Positions 8,671-17,775 of a stretch of 31,364 nucleotides of DNA are shown in pieces. This DNA is from Phenylobacterium sp. CCH9-H3 (GTDB lineage: Bacteria > Pseudomonadota > Alphaproteobacteria > Caulobacterales > Caulobacteraceae), in contig NZ_LSJI01000295.1 of the NCBI RefSeq assembly GCF_001557235.1, forward strand, positions 1-31,364, written 5' to 3'. The position numbers and the translations under genes were made by a program. The notes beneath the pieces were generated by a model. It searched no databases and was not told where the DNA came from. It saw only the letters and a program-made list of their open reading frames with translations. Position 1 is the stretch's first letter. Every line of letters begins with the position of its first letter.

Positions 8671-8967
8671 CTAAAGTTCGCAAACGATCCGGATCATCGC
8701 CGCGTCGCCGCGTTTGTAGCCGGGCCGCGGCGCCTCCGAAGCGTTAGACGATACGAAGGCCCCCTGCGCCTCGTCCAGGCGCATGAGCTTCCAGCCTACG
8801 CGCTCCCCACTCGTGCTGCCGCCGCTTATCTGCCAAGCGCGCATCACCGGATTGCCAGCCTTTGAATACCCAACGGCATGCACTTCGACACAACGACTGA
8901 AGCCGTCGTAGCGCAGCTCTAGCACTAGGCCACGACGCAGCGCGTCGCATGCGGTCTCCACCCACAT
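8671..8967 (-). CDS. Small WYL-like domain protein
   Basis: 98 residues from the chosen ATG at 8967, which has GGAGG seven bases upstream; an ATG six bases earlier would be too close to it. The sequence ALRRGLVLELRYDGFSR, then EVHAVGYSKAGNPVMRAWQ and GWKLMRLDEAQG, resembles a lone WYL domain (SH3-like fold, Trp/Tyr-rich strands) found in regulators of phage defence. There is no DNA-binding helix-turn-helix. It lies directly upstream of the OLD-type nuclease on the same strand and may be a regulatory or sensor partner. The family call rests on the characteristic strand pattern only. Confidence 0.66.
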   Translation of the reverse strand: MWVETACDALRRGLVLELRYDGFSRCVEVHAVGYSKAGNPVMRAWQISGGSTSGERVGWKLMRLDEAQGAFVSSNASEAPRPGYKRGDAAMIRIVCEL

Positions 8968-9424
8968 CTGCATTCCTCCACCAACGCGCTCGTCACCAGC
9001 GATCACCTATAAGCCGCACGACCGAGCATCACGCGGGGGACTAAAGCTTGGCCGATGTTACAGCCGTGGTGGAGCCCCAGCCCTATCCTCGCGCGGGACC
9101 TTGCCAGTTCTTCGAACCGCTGCTGGTAGCTTTGATGGCAGAGCCTTTATGGAGAGAAGTGGAACTCCTGGTCAGCAAGGAGTCGGCTGCTGAGACGCAA
9201 AGGCGAAGCTTGGCGTGCAGCCGCAAAGCCGAACTTCCAAATGGCAGCTAAGAGTCAGGCCTGCGCCTCGGTCGTTGGCGCTAAGCATGGTGCCGACCAG
9301 CGGACCTTCTGAACTTCGCCCTTGAGTCAAATCCGGTCCAAAGGCTAAGCACGGCCGGCAGGTGACGCGGGCCGAAGTCTGGGTTGGGGTGGGGTGTCCG
9401 CCACCGGACCCTGAATTCACCGTT
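8968..9424. other. Non-coding or decayed stretch
   Basis: No frame here has a credible start, codon pattern or recognisable product. Short open frames exist on both strands, but they are rich in Cys, Ser, Thr and Pro, as expected for non-coding high-GC DNA. The stretch separates the minus-strand nuclease cluster from the plus-strand ParB/helicase module and may be a junction between two acquired segments. Confidence 0.5.
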
Positions 9425-9449
9425 TTGTCGTGGCCTATCCGGCTCGAAC
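9425..9449 (+). promoter_or_regulatory. Caulobacter-type housekeeping promoter
   Basis: TTGTCGT (9425-9431), a 10-base spacer, then GCTCGAAC (9442-9449). This fits the Caulobacter sigma-73 consensus TTGACGS-N10-14-GCTANAWC at 6 of 7 and 7 of 8 positions. It is followed immediately by a perfect palindrome and, 84 bases on, by a 61-codon gene with its own Shine-Dalgarno sequence. Confidence 0.55.
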
Positions 9450-9472
9450 TTGTGCAGCAGGCTGCTGCACAA
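9450..9472. promoter_or_regulatory. Perfect 10-bp palindrome abutting the promoter (operator)
   Basis: Arms TTGTGCAGCA and TGCTGCACAA are exact reverse complements around a 3-base centre. The palindrome begins at the base after the predicted -10 element, so it covers the expected transcription start. A dimeric repressor bound here would block initiation. No regulator gene is adjacent, so the binding protein is unknown. It is not a terminator: no T-run follows. Confidence 0.6.
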
Positions 9473-9532
9473 TTGATCGGGACCACTTCCGGACGAACCC
9501 CATCCTTGAGAGCGAACCATCGAGGCAAGGAC

Positions 9533-9729
9533 ATGCCCCCCGCAGCCTATCGACCCACGCTGCTGACGGCCGAGATCGACCCCACGGTATCGGCACGGTA
9601 TCGGTGTTCAACCGCCTGGTGGCGCTCGCGACCGAGCATCTGATCGCCGTGATCGGCGAGCTGCGGACCCACCGCCAGCACCGGCCGAACCGGCCGGTGC
9701 TGGCGGTGCAGGTCGTGGCGCCGCTCTGA
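9533..9729 (+). pseudogene. 61-codon small gene broken by an 11-bp tandem duplication
   Basis: CACGGTATCGG is present twice in direct succession, at 9583-9593 and 9594-9604. Removing one copy joins two frames into one open frame from the ATG at 9533 to the TGA at 9729. The restored 61-residue protein begins MPPAAYRPTLLTAEIDPTVS and continues VFNRLVALATEHLIAVIGEL, an amphipathic helical segment, ending VLAVQVVAPL. GAGG lies 7 bases before the ATG, and a promoter plus palindrome sit upstream. As written, the frame stops shortly after the duplication. No family is recognised. The duplication may be a recent mutation, a reversible one, or an assembly artefact. Confidence 0.6.
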
Positions 9730-9739
9730 CGCGGCCGTC

Positions 9740-9964
9740 CTAGTGGACTTTCAGGGTCTTTGCGGGGCCGAGACGCCGCAGGAGGTCCTGGCGCAGGACC
9801 TCCACCTCCGCCTCCAACCGCGCCATCGTCTCGGCATCGGCGGTGCGCGCCGCGGTCAGGAGTTGCAGGCAGCGGTCCACAATTGCGCGCGCCTCGGGCG
9901 CGGCGCGAACCCGCAGCCGAAGTTCGACAAAATAGAGCAGCGCCTGATCGAGCGAAGTCGCCAT
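9740..9964 (-). CDS. Small helical protein, 74 residues, unknown function
   Basis: The ATG at 9964 has AAGG six bases upstream; the longer open frame above it (to 10159) is Arg/Pro-rich and looks non-coding. The product starts MATSLDQALLYFVELRLRVR and is almost entirely charged helix, with a probable coiled coil near the C-terminus (ETMARLEAEVEVLRQDLLRR). It is divergent from the TOPRIM gene, with about 190 bp between them. Short coiled-coil proteins of this type are common in mobile elements; no function is assigned. Confidence 0.62.
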   Translation of the reverse strand: MATSLDQALLYFVELRLRVRAAPEARAIVDRCLQLLTAARTADAETMARLEAEVEVLRQDLLRRLGPAKTLKVH

Positions 9965-10157
9965 TGGGCCTTCATGAAACGCCGGTCGCGAAACGACAAG
10001 CCTGAGCCGCACCCGACCGGGCGACGTCCTGGGGCGGGGAGGCCCGGATGACCTACGACAGGGGCGGGAGAAATGGCTCTGTGAGTTGACGGGCCGGGTC
10101 GCGGGGGGCGCAGGCCGCACCCGCTCCCGGAGCCGCTCGCAAACACGGAGATCACCC

Positions 10158-11135
10158 ATGACCCTCTACGCCATCGCCAAGGCGGTGGGCGGCGACGTCT
10201 ATGCGCGCGGGCGCCGCGCCAATATCCCGGCCCCTGGCCACAGCCTGGCCGATCGCTCGGTCTCCCTGCTCGTGGCGGACGGACGGCTGGTCATCCATTG
10301 CTTTGGCGCCGCGTCCTGGCAGGAGGTCCGCGCCGACCTCCTGGCCCGCGGCCTCATCGACGCCTCCGGTTTCCTCATCGCTGCCGGGCGGTCCGCCGAC
10401 GGCATCGCGGCCTCGCCGACGCCGGGGCGATTGGAGCGACGGGCGTTCGCCGAGGCGCTCTGGCTCAGGAGCGGTGAGCTCCACGCCGCCGGACCCGCTG
10501 GCCGGTACTGCCTGGCCCGCTGCGCGCCCGAAGCCTTGGGCCGCCCCTGGGCCTTGCGCAGCCATGCCGCGGCGCCCGTGTCGGTCTATGGCGGCAGCCG
10601 CTTCACCCGCCCGGCCCTGGTCTGCGCCGTGCGATCGGCGGACGACGGCCTGACGGCGGTCGAACTCACCTATCTCACGACGGCAGGGGCCCGGTGCACC
10701 GTCGTCCGGACGCCGCGCAAGGCGATAGGGGTGCTGCCGCCCGGCAGCGCCGTGCGGCTCGCGCCGGCCGAGGCCACGCTCCTGGTGGGCGAAGGCGTCT
10801 TCACCACCCTGTCGGCCATGGCGCATTTCGACCTCCCCGGATGGGCGCTGCTGTCCACGCGCAATCTGCGCCGATGGACGCCGCCGCCGGGGGTGCGCCG
10901 CGTGCTGATCGCCGCCGACCGGGGCGCCGATGGCGAGGCCTCGGCCGCGACCCTGCGGCGGGTGCTGGCGGGGCTCGGCGTCGAGGCGGAGATTCGGTGT
11001 CCGCCGCCCCCGTTCGGCGACTGGAACGACTGGCGGATGGCGGCGCGCGACGCCGAGCGGGCGGGGAGGAGGAGCAAGGGACGGGTGGGGCGCGCCCGGG
11101 GGCAGGATGACCCTCGCCCCGGCGCAGGAGCCTGA
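10158..11135 (+). CDS. TOPRIM-domain protein of mobile-element type (DUF7146-like)
   Basis: 325 residues. ATG at 10158 is chosen because CGGAG lies seven bases upstream; the open frame extends further but is Arg/Ser-rich. The C-terminal TOPRIM motifs are [13 protein letters not shown] (Glu212) and [12 protein letters not shown] (Asp254, Asp258), followed by FGDWNDWR, typical of plasmid and ICE primase-like proteins. The N-terminal part ([18 protein letters not shown], then VIHCFG) resembles primase zinc-binding modules that present DNA, here without an obvious cysteine cluster. It starts a co-directional set with the ParB-like gene 5 bases downstream. A TTGACGG box at 10086-10092 could be a -35 element, but no good -10 was seen. 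The likely role is in element replication. Confidence 0.82.
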   Translation: MTLYAIAKAVGGDVYARGRRANIPAPGHSLADRSVSLLVADGRLVIHCFGAASWQEVRADLLARGLIDASGFLIAAGRSADGIAASPTPGRLERRAFAEALWLRSGELHAAGPAGRYCLARCAPEALGRPWALRSHAAAPVSVYGGSRFTRPALVCAVRSADDGLTAVELTYLTTAGARCTVVRTPRKAIGVLPPGSAVRLAPAEATLLVGEGVFTTLSAMAHFDLPGWALLSTRNLRRWTPPPGVRRVLIAADRGADGEASAATLRRVLAGLGVEAEIRCPPPPFGDWNDWRMAARDAERAGRRSKGRVGRARGQDDPRPGAGA

Positions 11136-11140
11136 TCTCG

Positions 11141-13189
11141 ATGACCGAAGTTGCTTCCCCCGTCCCCGAGCCGGCCGCCGGCCCCGTCCCGATGAAGCGC
11201 ATTGTCGTGCGCCTGGGCGATCTCGGCCTGGCGAAGGAGAACCTTCGCTATGCCGAGCCCGCGGACGAGGACGTCCCCCAGCTTGCCGACACCCTGTTGG
11301 CCGCCGGCGTGGTGATCCCGCCCATCGTCCGGCCGGGCCGCAAGGGCGAGCAGCCGCACATGGCCCTCGACGGCCGCCGCCGGCGCATGGGCCTCCTGCT
11401 GCTGCGCGACCGCGGCGACATCACCGACGACTATGAGATCGAGTGCCTGCTGGCCGAGACCAAGGCGCAGCAGGCCGCAGCGATCCTGCTGCCCAACACC
11501 GAGCACGCGCCGGTCCATATCGCCGACGTCATCGTCGCCATCGGCCGGCTTCGGAAGGCCAAGATGGACACCGCCGCCATCGCCAAGTCCCTGGGCTACG
11601 CCGAGCTGGAGATCAAACGGCTCGAAGCCCTGGCCGCCGTCGATCCGATGGTCCTGAAGGCGCTGCGCCAAGGCAAGCTGACCCTGAAGCAGGTCCGCCT
11701 GTTCGCGCGGCTGCCGGACAAGGCGCAGCAGAAGGAGATCGCCCAGACCGCGCTCGACGGCTACTTCCACGACTACCAGCTGCGCGCCGTGGTCGAGAAT
11801 GGCCGCGCCACCATCGACGACGAGCGGTTCGTCCTGGTCGGCCGTGAACGCTACATCGCGGCCGGCGGACGGATTTCCTCGGACCTGTTCGGAGAGCTGC
11901 CGGACGCCCTCCTAGACCCCGACATCCTGCAGGCCGCCTGGCGCGAGCGCGTGCAGCCGATCGTCGATCACCTGCAGGCCCGGGGGCTCGATGTGTTCCT
12001 CGGTCGCGAGGGTGGATACGCCGCGCCGGAGGGGTTCTCTCGCCTGGGCTATGTCTACGAGCGCGACCTCGCCGAGGCGCAGCGCACCGCCCTGGCCGAC
12101 GCCCGCGACCGGGTCGGCGAGATCGCCGCCGAGCTGCAGGGTCTCGATCTGGCGGCGGATGAGACCCCGGCGGCGCTTTGTCGCCTGATCGACGCCCTGG
12201 CGGCCCAGGCCAGTGCGCCGCTGACCCGCAGCCGGATCGGCGCGGTGTTGATCACCCCCGGCGCCGGCGAATTCGGCGTCGCAGCCACCTTCTTTTCGGT
12301 TCCCTTGCCGGTTGAGGCGCTGCCCGACGACATCGAAGAGGAGGACGACGACGAGCCGGAGGCGGCCGTCGGCGGCTATGGCCGGTCGAGCGCCGACGTG
12401 GAGGTCCCGAAGGCTGACGTTGAGATCGCGGGCTCCAGCCACGTCCTGCACGAGACCCGGACCGATGTCGCGACCCGCGGCCTGATCCGCGACCTGGCGG
12501 ACGACCCGTCCGTCGCCCTGACCGTCCTGGTGGCGCAGCTGTTCAAGCAGCTTGCGCTGCACGCGGCGTGCAGTGCTGGGACCTCGGCGCTGCAGATCTC
12601 CGCGACGCGCTACGGGCGGGCCGGAACGGCCCCGGTCGCGGCCCTCGACGGCGAGGTGCGCACCCGCCTGGACGCGCGGCGCAGCGCCTACAGGGCCTCC
12701 GGCCTGCGGCCCATCCCCTGGGTCGAGACCCTGCCGCACGGCGAGAAGATGGCGCTGCTGGCCGAGCTCACCGCCATCAGCCTGGACCTGCGGGAAAGCC
12801 GCACGACGTCGCTCCGCGACGCCGCCCGGGCCGAGGCCGCCGAGATCGCCGCGCTCTGCGGGGCCGACATCGCCGCCCATTGGACGCCGGACGAGCGCTT
12901 CCTCGCCGTGCACTCGAAGAAGCAGCTCCTCGCGCTGCTCGACGAGATGCAGGTCGAAGACGATCGCGCCAAGTCCCTGAAGAAGGACGACCTGGTGGCC
13001 TTCGTCGCCGAGGCGGCCGCCGAACGGCAATGGGCGCCCGCGATCCTCTCCTGGGACCGCACGACGCCCGACGACGCCGAGGGCGAGGCTTCGGACGAGG
13101 CCGGCGAGGCGACGGCGGATGGGACGGCCGAACCCTCGACGGATACGTCGGAGGGGCAAGCCGACACCGCGCCGCCGCTGGCGGCCTGA
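11141..13189 (+). CDS. Large ParB/RepB/Spo0J-family protein
   Basis: 682 residues, about twice a chromosomal ParB. The N-terminal ParB/Srx domain (about 20-105) includes [34 protein letters not shown] and the nucleotide-pocket-like [13 protein letters not shown] helix-turn-helix region follows (about 140-200; [20 protein letters not shown], then [14 protein letters not shown]). The middle holds an acidic linker near 400, and the C-terminus has [21 protein letters not shown] and an acidic tail. No ParA ATPase is adjacent, so a transcriptional or element-maintenance role is as likely as partition. Proteins of this size sit beside TOPRIM and strawberry-notch genes in alphaproteobacterial ICEs and plasmids. 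CAGGAG lies 10 bases before the ATG. Confidence 0.85.
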   Translation: MTEVASPVPEPAAGPVPMKRIVVRLGDLGLAKENLRYAEPADEDVPQLADTLLAAGVVIPPIVRPGRKGEQPHMALDGRRRRMGLLLLRDRGDITDDYEIECLLAETKAQQAAAILLPNTEHAPVHIADVIVAIGRLRKAKMDTAAIAKSLGYAELEIKRLEALAAVDPMVLKALRQGKLTLKQVRLFARLPDKAQQKEIAQTALDGYFHDYQLRAVVENGRATIDDERFVLVGRERYIAAGGRISSDLFGELPDALLDPDILQAAWRERVQPIVDHLQARGLDVFLGREGGYAAPEGFSRLGYVYERDLAEAQRTALADARDRVGEIAAELQGLDLAADETPAALCRLIDALAAQASAPLTRSRIGAVLITPGAGEFGVAATFFSVPLPVEALPDDIEEEDDDEPEAAVGGYGRSSADVEVPKADVEIAGSSHVLHETRTDVATRGLIRDLADDPSVALTVLVAQLFKQLALHAACSAGTSALQISATRYGRAGTAPVAALDGEVRTRLDARRSAYRASGLRPIPWVETLPHGEKMALLAELTAISLDLRESRTTSLRDAARAEAAEIAALCGADIAAHWTPDERFLAVHSKKQLLALLDEMQVEDDRAKSLKKDDLVAFVAEAAAERQWAPAILSWDRTTPDDAEGEASDEAGEATADGTAEPSTDTSEGQADTAPPLAA

Positions 13190-13332
13190 CCGACCGTCCG
13201 GCGGGCGTGCCCGTCGCGAACGTCGGGGGTCCCCGCGCCGAGGAGCCGGCGCGGCCCCGCGTGGGCACGATTGGAGCGCTCTGCGGCAGACCCTTCAATG
13301 GGGCCGCCTCCCTCCGCGACGCCCGTCGGACT

Positions 13333-13369
13333 GACGGCGCCCATCCGGTCGCTCCGGGTGGGCGCCGTC
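13333..13369 (+). other. Strong 16-bp hairpin in the gap before the helicase gene
   Basis: The 270-bp gap between the ParB-like and helicase genes holds a 16-bp stem, GACGGCGCCCATCCGG against CCGGGTGGGCGCCGTC, with one G-T pair and a 5-base loop. No T-run follows, so it is not a standard terminator. It could attenuate readthrough, protect the mRNA, or be a protein- or origin-related structure. Confidence 0.5.
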
Positions 13370-13459
13370 CTTCTGGAGGGGGAGCGAGGGGGCGGTCGGG
13401 CGAGCCCGTCGGAGCTGGAGGGAGGCGCCCTCCGCGGCGGGTGAGCTGGACCTCCGCCC

Positions 13460-16400
13460 ATGAACGCCTTGCTGCCCCTCTTCACTGCTGGCGGGGATCC
13501 CGCCGGCGAGAGCTCCGCCAATCTGCTGGCCGCCGCCCGGGCGCTCACACCGCATCTCAACCGCTCGCGCGTCCTGGACCGCAAACTGGTGGCCGGGGTG
13601 ATGACCACCGCCTACGGCGCCTCGGACGCTGAAGGCGCCTGGCTGTGGCGCGACGCCTATGACGCGATCGAGGTGGCGCTGGTGCTGCAACTGCGCCGGC
13701 TTTCGCTGCAGATCGGGCGGCTGGAGGACGCCCCGGCCGAGATCGCCGCCCTGCTGGCCAACCTGTCGGCGCTGGGCCTCACCCACACGCGCCGCTCCGA
13801 GGAGCAGGTCGCACTCGACCAGTTCTCGACGCCGCCCCAGCTGGGCGCGCTCGCCGTTCTGGCCGCCCATGTGCGCCCGGGCGACCGGGTGCTGGAGCCG
13901 TCCGCCGGCACCGGCTTACTGGCCATCCTGGCCGAAGCTTGTGGCGCGACCCTGACCTTGAACGAGCGCGCCGCCGGCCGCGCGGCCCTTCTCGACGCGC
14001 TGTTCCCGGCGGCGACACGATCACGCCACGACGCCGCCCACCTCGCCGACCTGGCGCCAGGCTCGGGCGGCTTCCACGTGGCGCTGGTCAATCCGCCCTT
14101 CCAGCATCTGGAGACGCATCTGCACGCCGCAATCGAGACCTTGGCGGACGGCGGCCGTCTGGCCGCCATCGTGCCGGCGCGAGTGTTCGACGACGCAGCC
14201 GCGATGCGAGGCCTCGCCGCGCGAGGTCGCATGGCCCTGCGGCTGCGCTTCCCGGAGCGCGCCTACGCCAAGCACGGGACCTCGGTGGAGACCGGCCTGC
14301 TCGTCGTCGACCGAGGCGACGCGGAGGGCGGCGTCCCGGAGGTTCGCGACGCCGAGACGCTCGCCGAGGCCGCCGGGCTCGCGGCGGGCGTCGCGCCACG
14401 CCCCAGCGCGCAGCCGCGCCAGTTCCGCACCCTCGACCGCAGCGCCCTGCTCGCCCCGCGCGCCCGGGCGCTGGCGAGCCCGGGCGGACGCCTCGCCTTC
14501 CTCGCGGACACCGCGCCGGTCGACTACGATTCCGCGCCCTGGTCCGGCGAGGGTCACGATGTCGGCCTCTACCAGGCCTACCGGCTGGGCCGAATCCGTC
14601 TGCCGCAGAGCGCGCCACATCCGTCGCCGCTGGTGGAATCCGGACCGATGGCCTCGGTCGCGCCGCCGGCGCCGACCTATCGCCCGGTCTTGCCGCGCAG
14701 GGTGCTGGACCAGGCGCGGATCTCGGAGGCCCAGCTCGAGACGGTGGTCTATGCCGGCGAGGCCCACGCCCAGGTGTTGCCGGGCGCCTGGCGGCTGGGC
14801 GAGGCTCCGCACCAAGTGGTTCTGGTCAAGGACGACGAGCCGGGCGCAGTGCGCTTCCGCAAGGGCTTCTTCCTGGGCGACGGCACCGGCTGCGGCAAGG
14901 GCCGGCAGATCGCCGCGATCATCGCCGACAACCTGGCCCAGGGGCGCAGCCGTGCGGTCTGGCTGTCGAAGAACGACGCCCTGCTCGAGGACGCGCGCCG
15001 AGACTGGACGGCGATCGGCGGGACCACCGCCGACATCACCCCCCAATCGGCCTGGAAGCAGGCCGACGGCATCCGCCTGGAGCGCGGCATCCTCTACACG
15101 ACCTACGCGACGCTGCGCCGACCTGCGCGAGGGGACCGCCCCTCCCGCCTGGACCAGGTCGTGGCCTGGCTGGGGGCGGACTTTGAAGGCGTGATCGTCT
15201 TCGATGAAGCCCACGCCATGGCCAACGCCATGGGCGGCGGCAAGGGCGCGCGGGGCCCGAAGAAGGCCTCGCAGCAGGGTCTGGCGGGCCTTGCCCTGCA
15301 GAACCGGCTGCCCAACGCCCGGATCCTCTATGTGTCGGCGACCGGCGCCACCACGCCGGAGAACCTTGCCTATGCGGCCCGGCTCGGCTTGTGGGGCGGA
15401 CCGGAAGCGCCGTTCCCGACCCGGGACGGGTTCATGGACGCCGTCGAAACAGGCGGGGTGGCGGTGATGGAGCTCATCGCCCGGGAGCTGAAGGCGATGG
15501 GCCTCTATGTGGCCCGCTCGCTCGCCTTCGATGGCGTCGAATACGACGCGCTCCGCCATCCGCTCGGCGCCGACGATATCGCCATCTGGGACGCCTGGGC
15601 GGACGCCTACCAGCTGATCCACCGCAACCTGCGCGCCGCCCTGGACGCGGTCGGGGTCACCGAGGACGGCAAGCCGAAGTCCGGTCAGGCCGCCTCGGCA
15701 GTGTTCTCGGCGTTCGAAGGGGCGAAGCTGCGGTTCTTCGGCCATCTGCTGGCGGGGTTGAAGGCGCCCTCGCTCATCGCTGCGATCCGCGAGGACCTCA
15801 TCGCAGGGCGTTCCGCCGTGGTGCAGGTGGTTTCGACGAACGAAGCGGTGATGGAACGGCGCCTGGCGGAGATCCCGCCGGAGGAGTGGAACAACCTCGC
15901 CGTCGATCTGACGCCGAAGGACCAGGTGCTCGACTATCTGATGGGCGCCTTCCCGATCATGGCCATGGATGCCGTCGAAGACGAGGACGGAAACGTCACC
16001 TTGGTTCCGGTCACGGATGCCGACGGGCGACCCGTGGTCAGCCAGGAAGCGTTGCGGTTGCGCGACGAACTCGTCGCCCATCTCGCGGGCCTGCCGGCCG
16101 TCTCAGGTGTGCTGGACGCGGTGATCGAGGCGCTGGGAACCGAACGGGTCGCCGAGATCACCGGGCGCGGACGACGCGTCGTCACCCGCGGCGGCCGCCG
16201 CGTGGTGGAGCGCCGCAGCGTGTCGGCCGCCAAGGCCGAGACCGACGCCTTCATGGCGGGTCGCAAACGGGTGCTGGTGTTCTCCGACGCGGGCGGCACG
16301 GGCCGGAGTTACCATGCCGACCTCGGGACTCCGAACCAGCAGCGCCGCGTCCACTATCTGGTCGAGCCGGGCTGGCGCGCCGACGCCGCGATCCAGGGCC

Positions 16401-17719
16401 TCGGCCGCTCGCACCGCACCAACCAGGCGTGCGCGCCGCTGTTCCGCCCGGTGACCACCGACATCCACGGCGAGAAGCGGTTCCTCTCGACCATCGCGCG
16501 GCGTCTGGACAGCCTGGGCGCGCTGACCCGGGGCGAGCGACGCACCGCCGGCGCAGGCCTCTTCCGCGCCGAGGACAACCTGGAGAGCCCGTGGGCGCAC
16601 CGCGCGCTGCAGGCCTTCTACGTCGCCCTCCACTTCGGCGAGGTCGACGCCATGGATCGCGAGACGTTCGAGGCGAAGACCGGCCTGCGGCTGCTCGACC
16701 ATGAGGGCGAGCTCAAGTCGTCCGACGACCTGCCGCCGATGAATACCTTCCTGAACCGGCTGCTGGCGCTGCGGATCGCCGACCAGAACGCCCTCTTCGG
16801 GGCCTTCGACGCCCTCCTGTCGTCGATCCTCGAGCGGGCGGCGCAATCGGGGCGGCTCGACCGAGGCATGGAGGACATCGTCGGCGACAATGTGGTGCTG
16901 CAGGACGAGGAGGTGATCCGCACCGACGCCGTCACCGGCGCGGAGACACGACTGCTGCGCTTCCAGGTCCGCACCCGGCGCGCGCTGACCTCTGCCGACG
17001 ACGCGCTGCTCGGCCTGGACCGCGAGAGCCTGACCTTTGCTCGCAACGGCAAGTCCGGCCGGGCGGCCCTGGTCGTGCGCGGGCTCACCACGACCGACGA
17101 CGACGACCGGCTGATCCCGGCGGTGCGACTGATCCGTCCGGAAAAGCGGACCATCGCCTCGTTGAAGGGGTTCGAGGAGTCGGCCTGGGACGGGGTCGAC
17201 GAGGCGACCTGGCGCGCCGCCTGGGACGCGGAACTGGCCGATGCGGATCCCTGGATCGCGCGCGAACTGGTGCTGGTCTGTGGCCTCCTGCTGCCCATCT
17301 GGACCCACCTGCCGGACAAGGGGACCTCCGTCCGCCGGCTGAAGGCGCCGGACGGCCGCCGGTGGCTCGGCCGCCTACTCGATCCCGGCCAGGTCCCCGC
17401 CCTGAAGGTGGCCCTGGGCCTTTCGGAGGTCGCGCAGGCCTATGGCGATCCGGAGCAGGTCGCGCGCCTCCTCCTGGAGGACGGTACGGCGCTCTGTCTC
17501 GCGGGTGGCCTCTGGCTGCGCCGCGCCAAGGTGATGGATCGCTATCGGATCGAGGTCGTGGGCGCCGGCGGCCAGCGCCACGTCTTCACGGCGCTCGGCT
17601 GCTTCGTCGAGATCATCGCCTACACGCCGCGGGTGTTCGTGCCGGTGGATCAGCCGGCCGTGCTCAGCGCCATCCTGGAGAAATGGCCGCCGCAGTCGGT
17701 CCTGCCCAAGGCGGTCTGA
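13460..17719 (+). CDS. Methylase-strawberry notch helicase fusion, 1419 residues
   Basis: The N-terminal ~250 residues form an N6-adenine-type methyltransferase: QFSTPPQLG, motif I VLEPSAGTG (about 143-151) and motif IV VALVNPPFQ (about 207-215). The rest is a strawberry-notch superfamily 2 NTPase: Walker A GDGTGCGKGRQIAAII (about 473-488), Walker B VIVFDEAHAMANAMGG (about 578-593), and a C-terminal helicase domain with FSDAGGTGRSYHADL and motif VI QGLGRSHRTNQ (about 978-988). Such fusions occur in plasmids, phages and ICEs of Alphaproteobacteria. DNA remodelling and methylation of the element, or evasion of restriction, are proposed; the reaction is unproven. The start follows a GC-rich leader with a weak ribosome-binding site. 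Confidence 0.88.
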   Translation: MNALLPLFTAGGDPAGESSANLLAAARALTPHLNRSRVLDRKLVAGVMTTAYGASDAEGAWLWRDAYDAIEVALVLQLRRLSLQIGRLEDAPAEIAALLANLSALGLTHTRRSEEQVALDQFSTPPQLGALAVLAAHVRPGDRVLEPSAGTGLLAILAEACGATLTLNERAAGRAALLDALFPAATRSRHDAAHLADLAPGSGGFHVALVNPPFQHLETHLHAAIETLADGGRLAAIVPARVFDDAAAMRGLAARGRMALRLRFPERAYAKHGTSVETGLLVVDRGDAEGGVPEVRDAETLAEAAGLAAGVAPRPSAQPRQFRTLDRSALLAPRARALASPGGRLAFLADTAPVDYDSAPWSGEGHDVGLYQAYRLGRIRLPQSAPHPSPLVESGPMASVAPPAPTYRPVLPRRVLDQARISEAQLETVVYAGEAHAQVLPGAWRLGEAPHQVVLVKDDEPGAVRFRKGFFLGDGTGCGKGRQIAAIIADNLAQGRSRAVWLSKNDALLEDARRDWTAIGGTTADITPQSAWKQADGIRLERGILYTTYATLRRPARGDRPSRLDQVVAWLGADFEGVIVFDEAHAMANAMGGGKGARGPKKASQQGLAGLALQNRLPNARILYVSATGATTPENLAYAARLGLWGGPEAPFPTRDGFMDAVETGGVAVMELIARELKAMGLYVARSLAFDGVEYDALRHPLGADDIAIWDAWADAYQLIHRNLRAALDAVGVTEDGKPKSGQAASAVFSAFEGAKLRFFGHLLAGLKAPSLIAAIREDLIAGRSAVVQVVSTNEAVMERRLAEIPPEEWNNLAVDLTPKDQVLDYLMGAFPIMAMDAVEDEDGNVTLVPVTDADGRPVVSQEALRLRDELVAHLAGLPAVSGVLDAVIEALGTERVAEITGRGRRVVTRGGRRVVERRSVSAAKAETDAFMAGRKRVLVFSDAGGTGRSYHADLGTPNQQRRVHYLVEPGWRADAAIQGLGRSHRTNQACAPLFRPVTTDIHGEKRFLSTIARRLDSLGALTRGERRTAGAGLFRAEDNLESPWAHRALQAFYVALHFGEVDAMDRETFEAKTGLRLLDHEGELKSSDDLPPMNTFLNRLLALRIADQNALFGAFDALLSSILERAAQSGRLDRGMEDIVGDNVVLQDEEVIRTDAVTGAETRLLRFQVRTRRALTSADDALLGLDRESLTFARNGKSGRAALVVRGLTTTDDDDRLIPAVRLIRPEKRTIASLKGFEESAWDGVDEATWRAAWDAELADADPWIARELVLVCGLLLPIWTHLPDKGTSVRRLKAPDGRRWLGRLLDPGQVPALKVALGLSEVAQAYGDPEQVARLLLEDGTALCLAGGLWLRRAKVMDRYRIEVVGAGGQRHVFTALGCFVEIIAYTPRVFVPVDQPAVLSAILEKWPPQSVLPKAV

Positions 17720-17742
17720 GGTAGGAGGAAGGGACGGACCGG

Positions 17743-17763
17743 GTGCGCTCGATCGGAGCGCGC
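17743..17763 (+). promoter_or_regulatory. Hairpin just upstream of the gcrA ribosome-binding site
   Basis: GTGCGCTC pairs with GAGCGCGC around a 5-base loop (GATCG), 8 bp with one G-T pair. It ends 2 bases before the GGAGG of the downstream gene, so it could affect translation. The gene is only 56 bases from the helicase stop and is probably co-transcribed with it. Confidence 0.35.
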
Positions 17764-17775
17764 CTGGAGGTCCCC

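Noticed and set aside
11141..13189. ParABS partition locus
   Set aside because: No ParA ATPase gene is adjacent and no parS-like palindrome was noticed, so partition is not claimed.
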